Origin: Myxococcales bacterium
GTDB taxonomy: Bacteria > Myxococcota_A > Polyangia > Haliangiales > Haliangiaceae
Assembly: GCA_028287115.1 (NCBI GenBank)
Contig: JAQBQF010000316.1
Coordinates: 17,992-81,991 of the forward strand
Direction of reading: 5' to 3'
DNA: 64,000 nt
The notes under the pieces were generated by a model that saw only the letters and a list, made by a program, of their open reading frames with translations, did no database searches and was not told the origin of the DNA. Shown in pieces: positions 51,972 to 60,683 of this stretch (positions are counted from its first letter, which is position 1; each line of letters opens with the position of its first letter). A program made the position numbers and the translations under genes.

Positions 51972-53255
51972 CTAGGTCCTCTCCGCTTTCGTTCCATTGG
52001 CCGGCACGCCGGTGATGATCTTCGAGATATCGATCCCGAGCGTCTGCGTCACTTGCTGGAGCAACGCGGTCATCGTCGCCGGATAGGCAGCGGCGTACGC
52101 GGGCAGCGTCTTGCCATCGCCGCCGTCGATGAGGTTGACCTCGCCGACCTTGATCCGCTGCGCCGCCTTCGCGACGTCACCGAAGATCTGGTCGAGGTGT
52201 TGCAACACGAACATGTCCATCGCGCGGCCGCCCGTGTCGCGCCACGCACCCGAGACCTCCGCAAGAGACTGCGCCATCGCTTCACCGTCGGCGGCGATCG
52301 GTGCTGCTGCGCCGGCCGCGAGCAGCTCGCGAACCTGTGCCTCGACGTCCGCGGGGATCGTGACCTCGGCTTGCAGGCGCATCTGCTCGAGCTCGCCGCG
52401 CGTCTTCTGGAGCTCGAGGTCGGCTTCTGCGCGCGCCTGCTGCCCCGCCGCTTCTGCCCGAACCTCTTCGGAGCGAGCCTCGCCATCGACCTCGGCTTTG
52501 ATCTGCCGGAGCTCGTTCTGCTTTCGTTGCAGTGCCGCCTGCGCGTTCGTCATCGCGACTTCACCGCGCGCACGCCCGGCAGCCTCCGCTTGCTCCGCTT
52601 CACGGGTCGCATCGGATTCCGCGACCTCGGCGGTTCGAAGGATCTCGGCGATCCGCTGGCGGCCGATGCTCTCGAGATAGTTGCCGTCGTCGGCGACGTG
52701 CTGGATCTTGAGGACGTCGAGCTCGAGGCCGAGCTTCTCGAGATCGGGACCTGCCGATTGCTCGAGGTGACGCGAGAACTTCAGGCGATCCTGATTGAGC
52801 TCTTCGGGCGTCATCGTCGCGAGGACGCCGCGGAGATGACCTTCGAGCGTCTCCTTGACGACGCGCGCGATCTCGTTGCGATCCTTACCGAGGAACCGCT
52901 CGATCGCATTTCCGACGAAGCGACGATCCGTCGACACCTTGATGTTCGCGATCGCATGCACGTTGAGCGGAATGCCGCCTTCGGAGTACGCGCCTTGCAC
53001 GGCGATCGGCACCGAGATCAGCGAGACATCCATCCGACTGACAGTCTCGACGACGGGGATCCGGACGCCGCGGCCGCCGAACACGACGCGATAACCGACC
53101 GGCCGGCCATCTTCGGTCGTGTGCTTGCGACCGGAGAAGATCAGGATCTCGTTCGGCCTGCAGATCCGTAGCAGGTACCGGTAGATCACCATCAACACCA
53201 ACAACACGGCGACGCCGGCGGCGACGCCACCCAAGATCTCGGGCGGAATATGCAT
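51972..53255 (-). CDS. Flotillin-like SPFH protein 1
   Basis: A 427-residue protein with TM helix (ILGGVAAGVAVLLVLMVIYRY), SPFH domain (RPNEILIFSGRKHTTEDGRPVGYRVV, VQGAYSEGGIPLNVHAIANIKV, VKETLEGHLRGVLATMTPEELNQDRLKFS) and coiled coil (EAEQAEAAGRARGEVAMTNAQAALQRKQNELRQIKAE). AGGGAGAAACGTT precedes ATG. It likely forms homo- or hetero-oligomers with the second flotillin. It follows an NfeD-like gene, the classic flotillin partner. Role is probably membrane organisation, not shown by the sequence. Confidence 0.88.
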   Translation of the reverse strand: MHIPPEILGGVAAGVAVLLVLMVIYRYLLRICRPNEILIFSGRKHTTEDGRPVGYRVVFGGRGVRIPVVETVSRMDVSLISVPIAVQGAYSEGGIPLNVHAIANIKVSTDRRFVGNAIERFLGKDRNEIARVVKETLEGHLRGVLATMTPEELNQDRLKFSRHLEQSAGPDLEKLGLELDVLKIQHVADDGNYLESIGRQRIAEILRTAEVAESDATREAEQAEAAGRARGEVAMTNAQAALQRKQNELRQIKAEVDGEARSEEVRAEAAGQQARAEADLELQKTRGELEQMRLQAEVTIPADVEAQVRELLAAGAAAPIAADGEAMAQSLAEVSGAWRDTGGRAMDMFVLQHLDQIFGDVAKAAQRIKVGEVNLIDGGDGKTLPAYAAAYPATMTALLQQVTQTLGIDISKIITGVPANGTKAERT

Positions 53256-53281
53256 AACGTTTCTCCCTGGAGCGGTGGACG

Positions 53282-53815
53282 CTACATCTCGTGCTTGGCG
53301 ACGAGCAATGAGCCTCGGTCGCCTTCTTCGACGATCAACACGTCGGTTCCCGTCGGCAAATCACCGCCGTCTCCGACGACCAGCGCGACAAAATCCTCCT
53401 GCCGGCCTTTCACATCGACGCGCACCTTGCCGGGCTTCTGCGGCCCTGCCGGGAGCACGAGCTTACCGGTCGTGCCGATCAGCTCCTTTGTACCGACGAG
53501 GCTCGACACGCTCTTCTTCGTCAGGCTGCGAATCACGCCGACCGCGAGCACGCCGCTGCCCCAGCCGATCGCGATCGCACCGATCGCGGACACGAGCTCG
53601 CTCGATCCGAGCAGCGTGAGCGCGAGTCCTGCGCCACCGCCAAACGTCAGCAGGAACACCCAGAACCTCAGCGAGCTAAACGGTGCCCAGCCGAGCCCTG
53701 CATCGCCATGGTCGTGGTTGTCGCCGCCGTGATCGGTGTCCTTGCCGCCGAGCAAGAACGACGCGAACAGCAGCGTCACCCCGAATGCCACCGCCCCTAG
53801 GTAGATGTGTGTCAA
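53282..53815 (-). CDS. NfeD-like membrane protein (flotillin partner)
   Basis: A 177-residue protein with TM segments (GAVAFGVTLLFASFLL; FWVFLLTFGGGAGLALTLLG; AIGAIAIGWGSGVLAVGVI) and a C-terminal OB-fold (VGTKELIGTTGKLVLPAGPQKPGKVRVDVKGRQEDFVALV). A histidine/aspartate-rich loop (DTDHGGDNHDHGD) lies after the first helix. The start is TTG, supported by GGGAG about 8 bases upstream; no later ATG is plausible. It precedes two flotillin genes, as in the YuaF/NfeD-flotillin operons. It is divergent from the thioredoxin-like gene. Confidence 0.8.
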   Translation of the reverse strand: MTHIYLGAVAFGVTLLFASFLLGGKDTDHGGDNHDHGDAGLGWAPFSSLRFWVFLLTFGGGAGLALTLLGSSELVSAIGAIAIGWGSGVLAVGVIRSLTKKSVSSLVGTKELIGTTGKLVLPAGPQKPGKVRVDVKGRQEDFVALVVGDGGDLPTGTDVLIVEEGDRGSLLVAKHEM

Positions 53816-53909
53816 CCCTGTTCTCCCACCGGTTCGATGCCATGAATGTGATCACGGTTGCTATGCGACGCAATGAAGATCGCGTTGTCGCGGTGCATAA
53901 TCGGCGAAC

Positions 53910-54416
53910 ATGCGTGCGCTGACCGTTGCGGTAGTACTACTTACGGGTTGCGCCTCGGCAGAGCCGATCCGGCTCACTCCACCGGCGCCTCGCGCGTTGT
54001 CTTCGATCGAAGCACACGCCGATCTCGATGGCGCTGTCGTGGGCGCTTCGGAGCAACCGACGATCGTGATCGTGTTCGCGTCGTGGTGCGAGCACTGCCG
54101 CGACGAGCTCGCCGTGCTCGAGTCGATGCGCGGGAGCGACGTCCGCATCGTCGGCGTCAACTACAAGGGTCACGAGGAGTACGACGCGCGCGGGAGCTCC
54201 GCGGCGGTGCGCGCGTTCGTTCACGATCACGCGTCGTGGCTTCGCGTCGTGCCGATCGATGACGACGTGTTCTCGGCGCTCGGTCGCCCCCCGTTGATCC
54301 CGACGATGTTTGTCTACGATCGCCACCGCGCGTTGATCGAGACGTTCGATCGCCGCACGCGCAGGCCACCGACCAAGGCCGAGCTAGAGACGCTGCTCGC
54401 AAAGTTGCGCGCGTAA
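53910..54416 (+). CDS. Thioredoxin-like (TlpA/ResA-type) lipoprotein
   Basis: A 168-residue lipoprotein with lipobox LLTGC and a thioredoxin fold. The active site is FASWCEHCRDEL (CxxC) preceded by IVIVF, followed by VGVNYKGHEEYDA, VVPIDDDVFSALGRPPLIPTMF (cis-Pro IPT) and ending helix. Redox role in the periplasm, such as reducing cytochrome c assembly partners or other proteins, is typical. Both catalytic cysteines and the cis-proline are present. It is coupled to the DUF4184 gene 4 bases on. Confidence 0.85.
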   Translation: MRALTVAVVLLTGCASAEPIRLTPPAPRALSSIEAHADLDGAVVGASEQPTIVIVFASWCEHCRDELAVLESMRGSDVRIVGVNYKGHEEYDARGSSAAVRAFVHDHASWLRVVPIDDDVFSALGRPPLIPTMFVYDRHRALIETFDRRTRRPPTKAELETLLAKLRA

Positions 54417-54419
54417 CGG

Positions 54420-55208
54420 ATGCCGTTCACACCCGCTCACCCGCTCGCCGTCTGGCCGCTGATGCGCTGGCATCGCGCGCTGCGACTAGATCCGATCTGT
54501 CTCGTGATCGGTTCGATGGCGCCGGACTTCGAGTACTTCATCCACGGCGAACAACGCGGCAATTTCGGCCACACGCTGCTCGGCATCCCGCTGTGGGGCG
54601 TGCCCGTGACGCTGATCCTGTCCACTGTGTTTCACGCGGTCGTCAAGTGGCCGCTGTTGTTCGTCGCACCGCGTTGGATCGCGCAGCGTGCGATCGCCTC
54701 GGTCGCCAAGCCGTGGCCCGGGTCGTGGACGATCGCGAGCCTCGCCGGCCTCGTGCTGTCTTCTGCGATCGGCGACATGACGCACCTCGTGTGGGATGGC
54801 TTCACGCATAACGACGGATTTGGCGAACGGCACTTCCCGGTCCTCGGAGAAATCGTTCGAGTCCCGGCGCTCGGAGACATGGTCGTCGCCAGGGTGCTGC
54901 AGTACGGCTTCTCCGTGATCGGCCTCGTCGCCGTGACGCTCTGGGCGTGGCAGGCACTACGCACGCGACCTCCGCGCGAGATTGCGATCGCTCCGCGGCT
55001 GTGGTCGCGCCTCGTGTTCGTCAGCTGGCTCGTCGCCGGTGTTGCCGTCGTGATGTTTCGAGTGTTCCGCGTGATCCACGCGACCGACCCCGGCAGCATC
55101 GTCGTGTCGGCGATCTCGGGACTGCTCGCCGGAACACTCTGCGCATGCATCGTGCTCCACACGGCGGGCCTGCGCCTCCGAGACAGCGCCGCGGCCGACC
55201 CATCGTGA
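54420..55208 (+). CDS. DUF4184 family membrane protein
   Basis: A 262-residue protein starting MPFTPAHPLAVWPLMRW, the signature of DUF4184. It has the conserved SMAPDFEYFIHGE and HLVWDGFTH, together with six to seven TM segments. Function of this family is not established; the conserved His/Asp set suggests metal binding. The gene starts 4 bases after the thioredoxin-like gene, probably an operon of two. Confidence 0.85.
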   Translation: MPFTPAHPLAVWPLMRWHRALRLDPICLVIGSMAPDFEYFIHGEQRGNFGHTLLGIPLWGVPVTLILSTVFHAVVKWPLLFVAPRWIAQRAIASVAKPWPGSWTIASLAGLVLSSAIGDMTHLVWDGFTHNDGFGERHFPVLGEIVRVPALGDMVVARVLQYGFSVIGLVAVTLWAWQALRTRPPREIAIAPRLWSRLVFVSWLVAGVAVVMFRVFRVIHATDPGSIVVSAISGLLAGTLCACIVLHTAGLRLRDSAAADPS

Positions 55209-55229
55209 ACGAGCGTGGGGCCCGCGCTG

Positions 55230-55550
55230 TTACTTGCCGAGCTGTTTCTCGAATGCCGACACCTCGGAGTCGAGGTTCTTGTCGGTGATCTTGGCGTTGG
55301 CTTCGTCCTCGAAGTCGACCTCGGTCGGGACGTCGACGGCGCTACCCGCGGCGGCCGCGGCGTTGCTACCGGTCATCGCCGCGCTGCCGGCCGCGCTGCC
55401 CGTCGGTACGGGCTCCGCGCTGCCCATCGCGGCGCTGCCGGTCATCGCGTTCGAGCCGATGGGCGCCGGCTCCGGCGCGGGCTCTTGCTTCTTCTTCGCG
55501 CAGGCGGTCGTCATGGCTGCGAGGAACAGGATCGTGGTGATTCGCTTCAT
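55230..55550 (-). CDS. Lipoprotein with Ser/Ala/Gly/Met repeat
   Basis: A 106-residue lipoprotein. The ATG at 55550 is preceded by AAAGGAC; signal is KRITTILFLAAMTTAC. The mature part is mostly a low-complexity run of SAAM/GSA/TGS units (for example GSNAMTGSAAMGSAEPVP) and a charged C-terminus (KITDKNLDSEVSAFEKQLG). The frame is open further upstream but starts there lie in the neighbouring gene. It shares a ribosome-binding context with the IPT-domain gene upstream. Role unknown. Confidence 0.65.
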   Translation of the reverse strand: MKRITTILFLAAMTTACAKKKQEPAPEPAPIGSNAMTGSAAMGSAEPVPTGSAAGSAAMTGSNAAAAAGSAVDVPTEVDFEDEANAKITDKNLDSEVSAFEKQLGK

Positions 55551-55561
55551 CGTGGGTCCTT

Positions 55562-56470
55562 TCACTTTCCGAAGCCGTTGTGAAGCGCGGCCATCCGGTC
55601 CTCGTGCCGCTGGTTTTCCTTGGTCTGCGCCATCTCGATCCGGACGACGAGCTTGCCGTTGCTCTTCGCCTCGGCGAGCTCGCGCATGCGCTCGATTTGA
55701 GCGAGGCGTTGTGCGTGGAGTGTCAGCTCCGCCTGCGTCTCGGGGTCGGTGAGGAACGCGTGATCCCACTTCGAGCGGATCTCGGTCTCTCGTGCCCTGC
55801 GGCGGTCCTCCCGCGTGCTCGCGCGTTCGTCATGGTGCTTGTTCAGATCGGCCCGACGCGTCGTCTCGTCCTTGGCGAGCTGCTTCTGCCGCTCGGCCCA
55901 CACGGCTTCGGCGTTGTGGCGACGCTCGTCCTCGGCCCGCCTGAGGGCGGCATCGGCATCATAGTCCGCGACGTCGAACGAGCCGATCGGCAGGTTGCGG
56001 CCGCGACTACCGCCCGACAGCGCGAGCGCTCCGCTCGCAGCGCCCGCGGGCACGATGAACGTGATCTCCGTCGGACTCACCTGCGCGCCGGCGATCGGCG
56101 TATCTCCCCAGAGGACCGTCGTGCCTGTGTCGAAGTTCTGACCGCGGATCACGACGCGGCTTCCAGCTTTGCCTTTTTGTGGCCAGTAGCTGCTGACGAC
56201 CGGCCGCTCGAGCTTCCATTGCCGATGGTGATCATCGTGCATGTCGCGCGTGTCGTGCGTGTCGTGCGTGTCGTGCGTGTCGGTGACGGGCGGCGGCGGC
56301 GGCGTGTCGTGTGGATCGCGATGGTCTCGGACGGGAGGCGTCGCATCGCGATGATCGCGGTCGGTCGAACGGTCACGATGGTCGCGATGGTCGCGGGTCG
56401 CCGGTTGCGCGGCTACCGTCGTCACCATCGTGGCGCTCAGAACGCCCGCGAGGAACAAACGAGACTTCAT
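55562..56470 (-). CDS. IPT/TIG-domain secreted protein with His/Asp repeats
   Basis: A 302-residue secreted protein with signal KSRLFLAGVLSATMVTTVAAQ. Residues 25-85 are an His/Asp/Arg/Thr-rich tract, including DTHDTHDTHDTRDMHDDHH, that could bind metal. An IPT/TIG immunoglobulin-like domain follows (RPVVSSYWPQKGKAGSRVVIRGQNF ... TEITFIVPAGAASGALAL). The C-terminal half is a charged coiled coil (RAEDERRHNAEAVWAERQKQ). AAAGGAC precedes ATG and a perfect palindrome lies just before it. No family matching all parts is known to me. Confidence 0.7.
   Translation of the reverse strand: MKSRLFLAGVLSATMVTTVAAQPATRDHRDHRDRSTDRDHRDATPPVRDHRDPHDTPPPPPVTDTHDTHDTHDTRDMHDDHHRQWKLERPVVSSYWPQKGKAGSRVVIRGQNFDTGTTVLWGDTPIAGAQVSPTEITFIVPAGAASGALALSGGSRGRNLPIGSFDVADYDADAALRRAEDERRHNAEAVWAERQKQLAKDETTRRADLNKHHDERASTREDRRRARETEIRSKWDHAFLTDPETQAELTLHAQRLAQIERMRELAEAKSNGKLVVRIEMAQTKENQRHEDRMAALHNGFGK
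56241..56283. repeat. 9-base tandem repeat within the IPT gene
   Basis: The unit GTGTCGTGC is perfectly repeated three times (56250-56276) with a partial fourth and a degenerate unit on the left side. It encodes the Asp-Thr-His (DTH) repeats of the secreted protein. A second tandem of GATGGTCGC (near 56370-56395) encodes DHR repeats. Length may vary among strains by slippage. Confidence 0.6.
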
Positions 56471-56486
56471 GTGCGGTCCTTTCGAA

Positions 56487-56506
56487 TTCGTTGGACTTCC
56501 AACGAA
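56487..56506. promoter_or_regulatory. 9-bp-arm palindrome upstream of IPT gene
   Basis: TTCGTTGGACTTCCAACGAA has perfect 9-base arms with a 2-base centre. It lies 17-36 bases before the ATG at 56470, just upstream of the ribosome binding site of the minus-strand gene. It is suitable as a dimeric repressor operator or a hairpin in the mRNA leader. Nothing else is in the 100-base gap between the gene and the permease gene stop. Confidence 0.45.
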
Positions 56507-56570
56507 GCCGAAGATAAGCGGCGCATCCGGAGCGTTCGAGTGTGCGCGACGTTGTTGTTGTTGAGAATTG

Positions 56571-57929
56571 TTAAGGCGAGACCCGTCTGATTCTGGACCC
56601 ACCACGCCTGCGGATAAACACGACGTAGACGACCGCGCCCAACGCCATCATGCCGACGCCGAACAGGCTCTCGCGCGGCGCGGTCACGAGCGTGTTAACG
56701 AGCAACAAGCTCGCGAGCAACACGAACATCAGCGGCACGAATGGAAATCCCGGCACGCGGAATGGCCGCGGACGATCCGGAAGTCTCCGCCGGAGGAGCA
56801 GCACGGACCCCGCGTTGAGCGCGTAGAACAACCACGACGCGAACACGACCGCATCGGTCAGCTGATCGAAACGTCCCGAGAGAGCGAGCACGCTCGCCCA
56901 CGCACCTTGAACGATCACGGCAGTGCGCGGGACGCGCGCGCCGAGCGAGAGCCGCGCCAGCGCCTTCGGTGCGAGACCGTCGGAGGCGACCGCATACGGA
57001 ACGCGCGCTCCGGTCAGCATCGAGCCGTTCATCGCCGACAAGGCCGACAGCGCCATCGCGCACGCGAGCAACACCTGCGTCGTGGTGCCGAGAAACTGCG
57101 AGGCGACCTTGGCCGCGATCGGCGGCGCGTTCGGAAACTTCGTCGAGCTCGACGTGATCACCTCCGAGAACGGCAGCGCGTGGAAGTAGCCGAGGTTGAC
57201 GGCCGCGTAGATCGCGAACACCGCGAGCGAGCCGCCGATCAGCGCGCGCGGCAAGTTCTTCGAAGGGTCTCGCACCTCACCCGCCGCCATCGGCAGGTTG
57301 TTCCAGCCGTCGTACGCCCACAGTGCTGCCAGCACCATCAGACCGAAGGCACTCGCGCCCGGGAAGCCACCGCCCTGTCGAACGTTGTCCCAGCTGCCGC
57401 TCGGAGCTGCGAGCGCGCCGATCGCGAGCGCCGCGATCAGGACCACCTTCAGCGCCGTGAGCGCGGCCTGCACGCCACCTCCCGCGCGCACGTTCAGGCA
57501 ATTGATCACCGTGAACACGAAGATCATGCCGAGCGCGACGACGTTTCGATCAGTTCCGGACGGCAATACCGCCGCGAGAAACGTCGCCGTGCCGACCGCG
57601 TAGGCAGCGATCGATCCGGGCGTGCCGATCCAGAAGCGCGTCCAGCCGTAGAGAAAGCCGAAGAACCGCCCCCAACCTTCGCGCAAGTAGACGTACTCGC
57701 CGCCGGCGTCGGGATACATCGCGCCGAGCTCGGCGTACGTCAACGCACCCGCGAGCGACAGCAGGCCGGCGACGCCCCACGCCGCGAGCACCCACGCCGG
57801 CGAACCCCCGAGCTGCGCCATCACCGCGGTCTTCAGAAACACGCCGGTGCCGATGATCGTACCGACGACCAGCGAGGCAGCTTGCCATGGACCGAGCCCT
57901 CGAATCAGTTGTGGACGGTTGTCATCCAC
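56571..57929 (-). CDS. APC-superfamily amino acid permease
   Basis: A 452-residue polytopic transporter with about 12 TM helices. It begins VDDNRPQLIRGLGPWQAASLVVGTIIGTGVFLK, the typical APC start (GIIIGTGIF loop); further motifs are GALTYAELGAMYPDAGGEYVYLREGWG, AYDGWNNLPMAAGEVRDPSKNLPRALI and SMLTGARVPYAVASDG. It probably imports amino acids or polyamines with cations. The GTG start at 57929 lies inside the last 25 bases of the upstream DUF885 gene on the same strand; the longer frame is a shadow. Substrate is not predictable. Confidence 0.9.
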   Translation of the reverse strand: MDDNRPQLIRGLGPWQAASLVVGTIIGTGVFLKTAVMAQLGGSPAWVLAAWGVAGLLSLAGALTYAELGAMYPDAGGEYVYLREGWGRFFGFLYGWTRFWIGTPGSIAAYAVGTATFLAAVLPSGTDRNVVALGMIFVFTVINCLNVRAGGGVQAALTALKVVLIAALAIGALAAPSGSWDNVRQGGGFPGASAFGLMVLAALWAYDGWNNLPMAAGEVRDPSKNLPRALIGGSLAVFAIYAAVNLGYFHALPFSEVITSSSTKFPNAPPIAAKVASQFLGTTTQVLLACAMALSALSAMNGSMLTGARVPYAVASDGLAPKALARLSLGARVPRTAVIVQGAWASVLALSGRFDQLTDAVVFASWLFYALNAGSVLLLRRRLPDRPRPFRVPGFPFVPLMFVLLASLLLVNTLVTAPRESLFGVGMMALGAVVYVVFIRRRGGSRIRRVSP

Positions 57930-59728
57930 GACTTCACGCGGTCTTCGAGCACGGGCAACGTGACGGCTCCGGCGCCGAGCACGACCGCGTGAAACGCCTT
58001 GAGATCGAACTTCGCTCCGAGCACGCGTTCGGCCTCGGCGCGCAGCTTGATGATCTCGAGCTGCCCGACCTTGTACGAGAGCGCCTGCCCCGGCCAGCCG
58101 ATGTAGCGATCCACCTCGTTGGAGATGTTGATCTCCGTCAGTGCCGTGTGCTCGCGCATGTATTGCTCGGCGTGCGCGCGCGTCCAGCCGAGTGCGTGGA
58201 TCCCGGTATCGACGACGAGTCGCGAGGCGCGCCACGCGTCATAGCTGAGCTTGCCGAGTCGATCGAGATCGCTCGAGTAGAGCCCCATCTCGTCGGCGAG
58301 TACTTCGGTGTAGAGCGCCCAGCCTTCGATGAACGCGTTCGATCCGTCGAGCTTCCGGAACGCCGGCAATGCCCCGAGCTCCTGCGCGAGCGCGATCTGT
58401 AGGTGATGGCCGGGGACCGATTCGTGCCAGGTCAGCGCTTGGAGCTCGAAGCGCGGGCGGGTCTCGGGCTTGTACGTGTTGACGAAGTACTCGCCGGGCT
58501 TGGTGCCGTCGTAGTGCGGTTGGCGGTAGTACGCGATCGTCGAGTACGGTGCCTCGTAGTCCGGAATCTCGCGCATCACGCAGTCGGCCTTTGGCAGCAC
58601 GGAGAAATAGCGCGGGACACTCGCCTTCGCGCGATCGAGCGCCTGTTGCGCGGCTTCGAGAATCTGCTCGCGCGTCGCGAAGAACAGTGCCTTTTCAGCG
58701 CGCAGCTTCGCGATCGTTGCCGCGAGGTCCGCGGTGCCGAGCACGCGCTTGCCGAGCTCGGCGAGCTCGCGATCGGTGCGCGCGATCTGATCGGTGCCGA
58801 GCTGATGAAGCTCGGCCGGCGTTAACGTCAGCCCGACGTGATTGAGGATCGTCGCGCGGTAACACGCGTCTCCATCGGGCAGCGCGGAGAGGCCCTCGAT
58901 CTCGGTGCGGCCTCTCGGCAACACGCGATCGCGCATGAAGTCGCGCAGCCGGACGATCGCGGGCAGAACCCGAGCCGAGACAGTCGTACGCAGCTGCACG
59001 CGCAACCGCTCGCGCTCGCCCGCGGGCCAAAGATCGAGGCTCGGCGGAGTGCCCCACGCGGGCGTTGCCATTGCCCAGCCGTCGACCGGCTTGGCCAGCT
59101 CGGCGTCGAGTTGTTCGATCACCCGCCGGACTTTCTCGACCGATGACACCCGGCCGTCGCGGAGCCCGAGCTCGAGGTTCGCGATCGTATCGTCGACGAG
59201 CTTCGCGCCCTGCTCGAGGCGCGAGATCAGATTGTTGGCATCCTGCGGCACCTTCACGGTGTGCGATTCGACGAGGTACGACAGCTCGCCGAGCACGCTG
59301 CCGCCACTGGAGTCGATCAGCCACTCGTGAAACCTGCAGACGTCGAGCCCGCGTTCGGCCTCGAGCCGGCCGCGCAGCAGCTGCAGTGACACACGATCGA
59401 CCTCGCCGAGCTTCGTGGGATCCAGCGCCGTCGCCCGGGCGAGGAGCCCGTTGCGTTCCGCCTGCATCGCAGCGATAGCCGCCGCATTTCGGGGCGCGAG
59501 CTGATCATCGAAGCGATGATCGCCGAGCGTCGTCGCCCAGGTCGGCGACCACTTCATCAAGTACTCCCAATGATCCGCGATGACGGCGCGCAGCGCTGGA
59601 TCACTGACGCCGGCGACCGCATCCGCGGCGAGGGGCGATGGTTCGGAAGCTCGATTGGACATCGTGCCCTTCGTGGCCGACCCGCATGACGCGACGAAGA
59701 TCGCGATCGCTGCCAACCGGCAAGACAT
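57905..59728 (-). CDS. DUF885 family lipoprotein (putative hydrolase)
   Basis: A 607-residue lipoprotein. The chosen ATG starts MSCRLAAIAIFVASCGSATKG with lipobox VASC. The body is helical; the metal-binding motif is LTWHESVPGHHLQIALAQE (HExxxGHH), then DGSNAFIEGWALYTEVLADEMGLY, both typical of DUF885 metallo-hydrolases. Peptidase or amidase function is suspected but not proven. It overlaps the permease gene by 25 bases. Its ATG is divergent from the exonuclease gene, whose earliest ATG overlaps with this ATG on the opposite strand. Confidence 0.88.
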   Translation of the reverse strand: MSCRLAAIAIFVASCGSATKGTMSNRASEPSPLAADAVAGVSDPALRAVIADHWEYLMKWSPTWATTLGDHRFDDQLAPRNAAAIAAMQAERNGLLARATALDPTKLGEVDRVSLQLLRGRLEAERGLDVCRFHEWLIDSSGGSVLGELSYLVESHTVKVPQDANNLISRLEQGAKLVDDTIANLELGLRDGRVSSVEKVRRVIEQLDAELAKPVDGWAMATPAWGTPPSLDLWPAGERERLRVQLRTTVSARVLPAIVRLRDFMRDRVLPRGRTEIEGLSALPDGDACYRATILNHVGLTLTPAELHQLGTDQIARTDRELAELGKRVLGTADLAATIAKLRAEKALFFATREQILEAAQQALDRAKASVPRYFSVLPKADCVMREIPDYEAPYSTIAYYRQPHYDGTKPGEYFVNTYKPETRPRFELQALTWHESVPGHHLQIALAQELGALPAFRKLDGSNAFIEGWALYTEVLADEMGLYSSDLDRLGKLSYDAWRASRLVVDTGIHALGWTRAHAEQYMREHTALTEINISNEVDRYIGWPGQALSYKVGQLEIIKLRAEAERVLGAKFDLKAFHAVVLGAGAVTLPVLEDRVKSWMTTVHN

Positions 59729-59750
59729 GGAGCCAGTGTACGCTTCGCGC

Positions 59751-60608
59751 GTGCAGGTGCATCTGTTCGACGGCACGTACGAGCTGTTCCGCGCGTGGTT
59801 CGGCGCACCGCCTGCGCAGTTCGAAGGTCGCGAGGTCGGTGCAACTCGCACGTTCATGCGCAGCCTCGCCGGTGTGCTGCGGAGTGGCGCGGTCACGCAT
59901 GGCGGCGTCGCATTCGATCACGTGATCGAGTCGTTTCGCAACGACCTGTTCGCCGGCTACAAGACCGGCGAAGGCCTCGAGCCGAACCTCGTCGCGCAGT
60001 TTCCGCTCGTCGAGCGAGCCGCGGCGGCGCTCGGGCTCGTCGTGTGGCCGATGATCGAATTCGAAGCCGACGACGCCATCGCGACCGCGGCCGCCCGCGC
60101 GGCGACCGATGCCCGTGTCGAGCAGGTCCGGATCTGCTCGCCCGACAAGGACATGTGCCAGTGCGTGATCGGCTCGCGCGTCGTCGCGTGGGATCGCTGG
60201 AAGGACTTCGTGCTCGACGAACCCGGCGTGGTCGCCAAGCACGGCGTGCGCCCCGAATCGATCCCGGATCTGCTCGCGCTTGTCGGAGATACCGCCGACG
60301 GCATCCCCGGCCTGCCCGGCTGGGGCAAGAGCTCCGCCGCAAAGGTGCTCTCGGTCTGGCGCCACGTCGATGCGATTCCCGATGACCCAGCGAAGTGGAA
60401 CGTTCCCGTGCGCGGCATCGATCGCCTCGCCGTGTCGTTACGCGAGCACCGCGAACAGGCACGGCTGTATCGCACGCTCGCGACGTTGCGCGTCGACTGC
60501 CCGATCATCTGCGACGTCGACGCGCTCGCGTGGCGCGGGCCCGATCGAGGAGCGATGGCGGCGTTATGCGCCGAGCTCGGAATGTCCGCCGATATTCTGC
60601 GGCTGTGA
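59751..60608 (+). CDS. 5'-3' exonuclease (PIN/FEN-like)
   Basis: About 285 residues from GTG at 59751 (VQVHLFDGTYELFRAWFG); an ATG at 59727 would overlap the DUF885 start codon and is less likely. It matches the stand-alone 5'-3' exonuclease related to DNA polymerase I N-terminal domain: FDGTYELFR, EFEADDAIATAA, ICSPDKDMCQCV, and the helix-hairpin-helix region VGDTADGIPGLPGWGKSSAAKVL. The Asp ligands appear complete. It would remove flaps or RNA primers. It is convergent with the next gene. Confidence 0.87.
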   Translation: MQVHLFDGTYELFRAWFGAPPAQFEGREVGATRTFMRSLAGVLRSGAVTHGGVAFDHVIESFRNDLFAGYKTGEGLEPNLVAQFPLVERAAAALGLVVWPMIEFEADDAIATAAARAATDARVEQVRICSPDKDMCQCVIGSRVVAWDRWKDFVLDEPGVVAKHGVRPESIPDLLALVGDTADGIPGLPGWGKSSAAKVLSVWRHVDAIPDDPAKWNVPVRGIDRLAVSLREHREQARLYRTLATLRVDCPIICDVDALAWRGPDRGAMAALCAELGMSADILRL

Positions 60609-60683
60609 GCGACGATCGGAAACGGAGACGTCACCGCTCGCGTTGACGCGAAGCGGAAACCCGGCCGGCTCACCGGAGGTGAC

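Noticed and set aside
59727..59750. ATG at 59727 as start of the exonuclease gene
   Set aside because: It overlaps the start codon of the divergent DUF885 gene on the opposite strand; GTG at 59751 gives the expected N-terminus.
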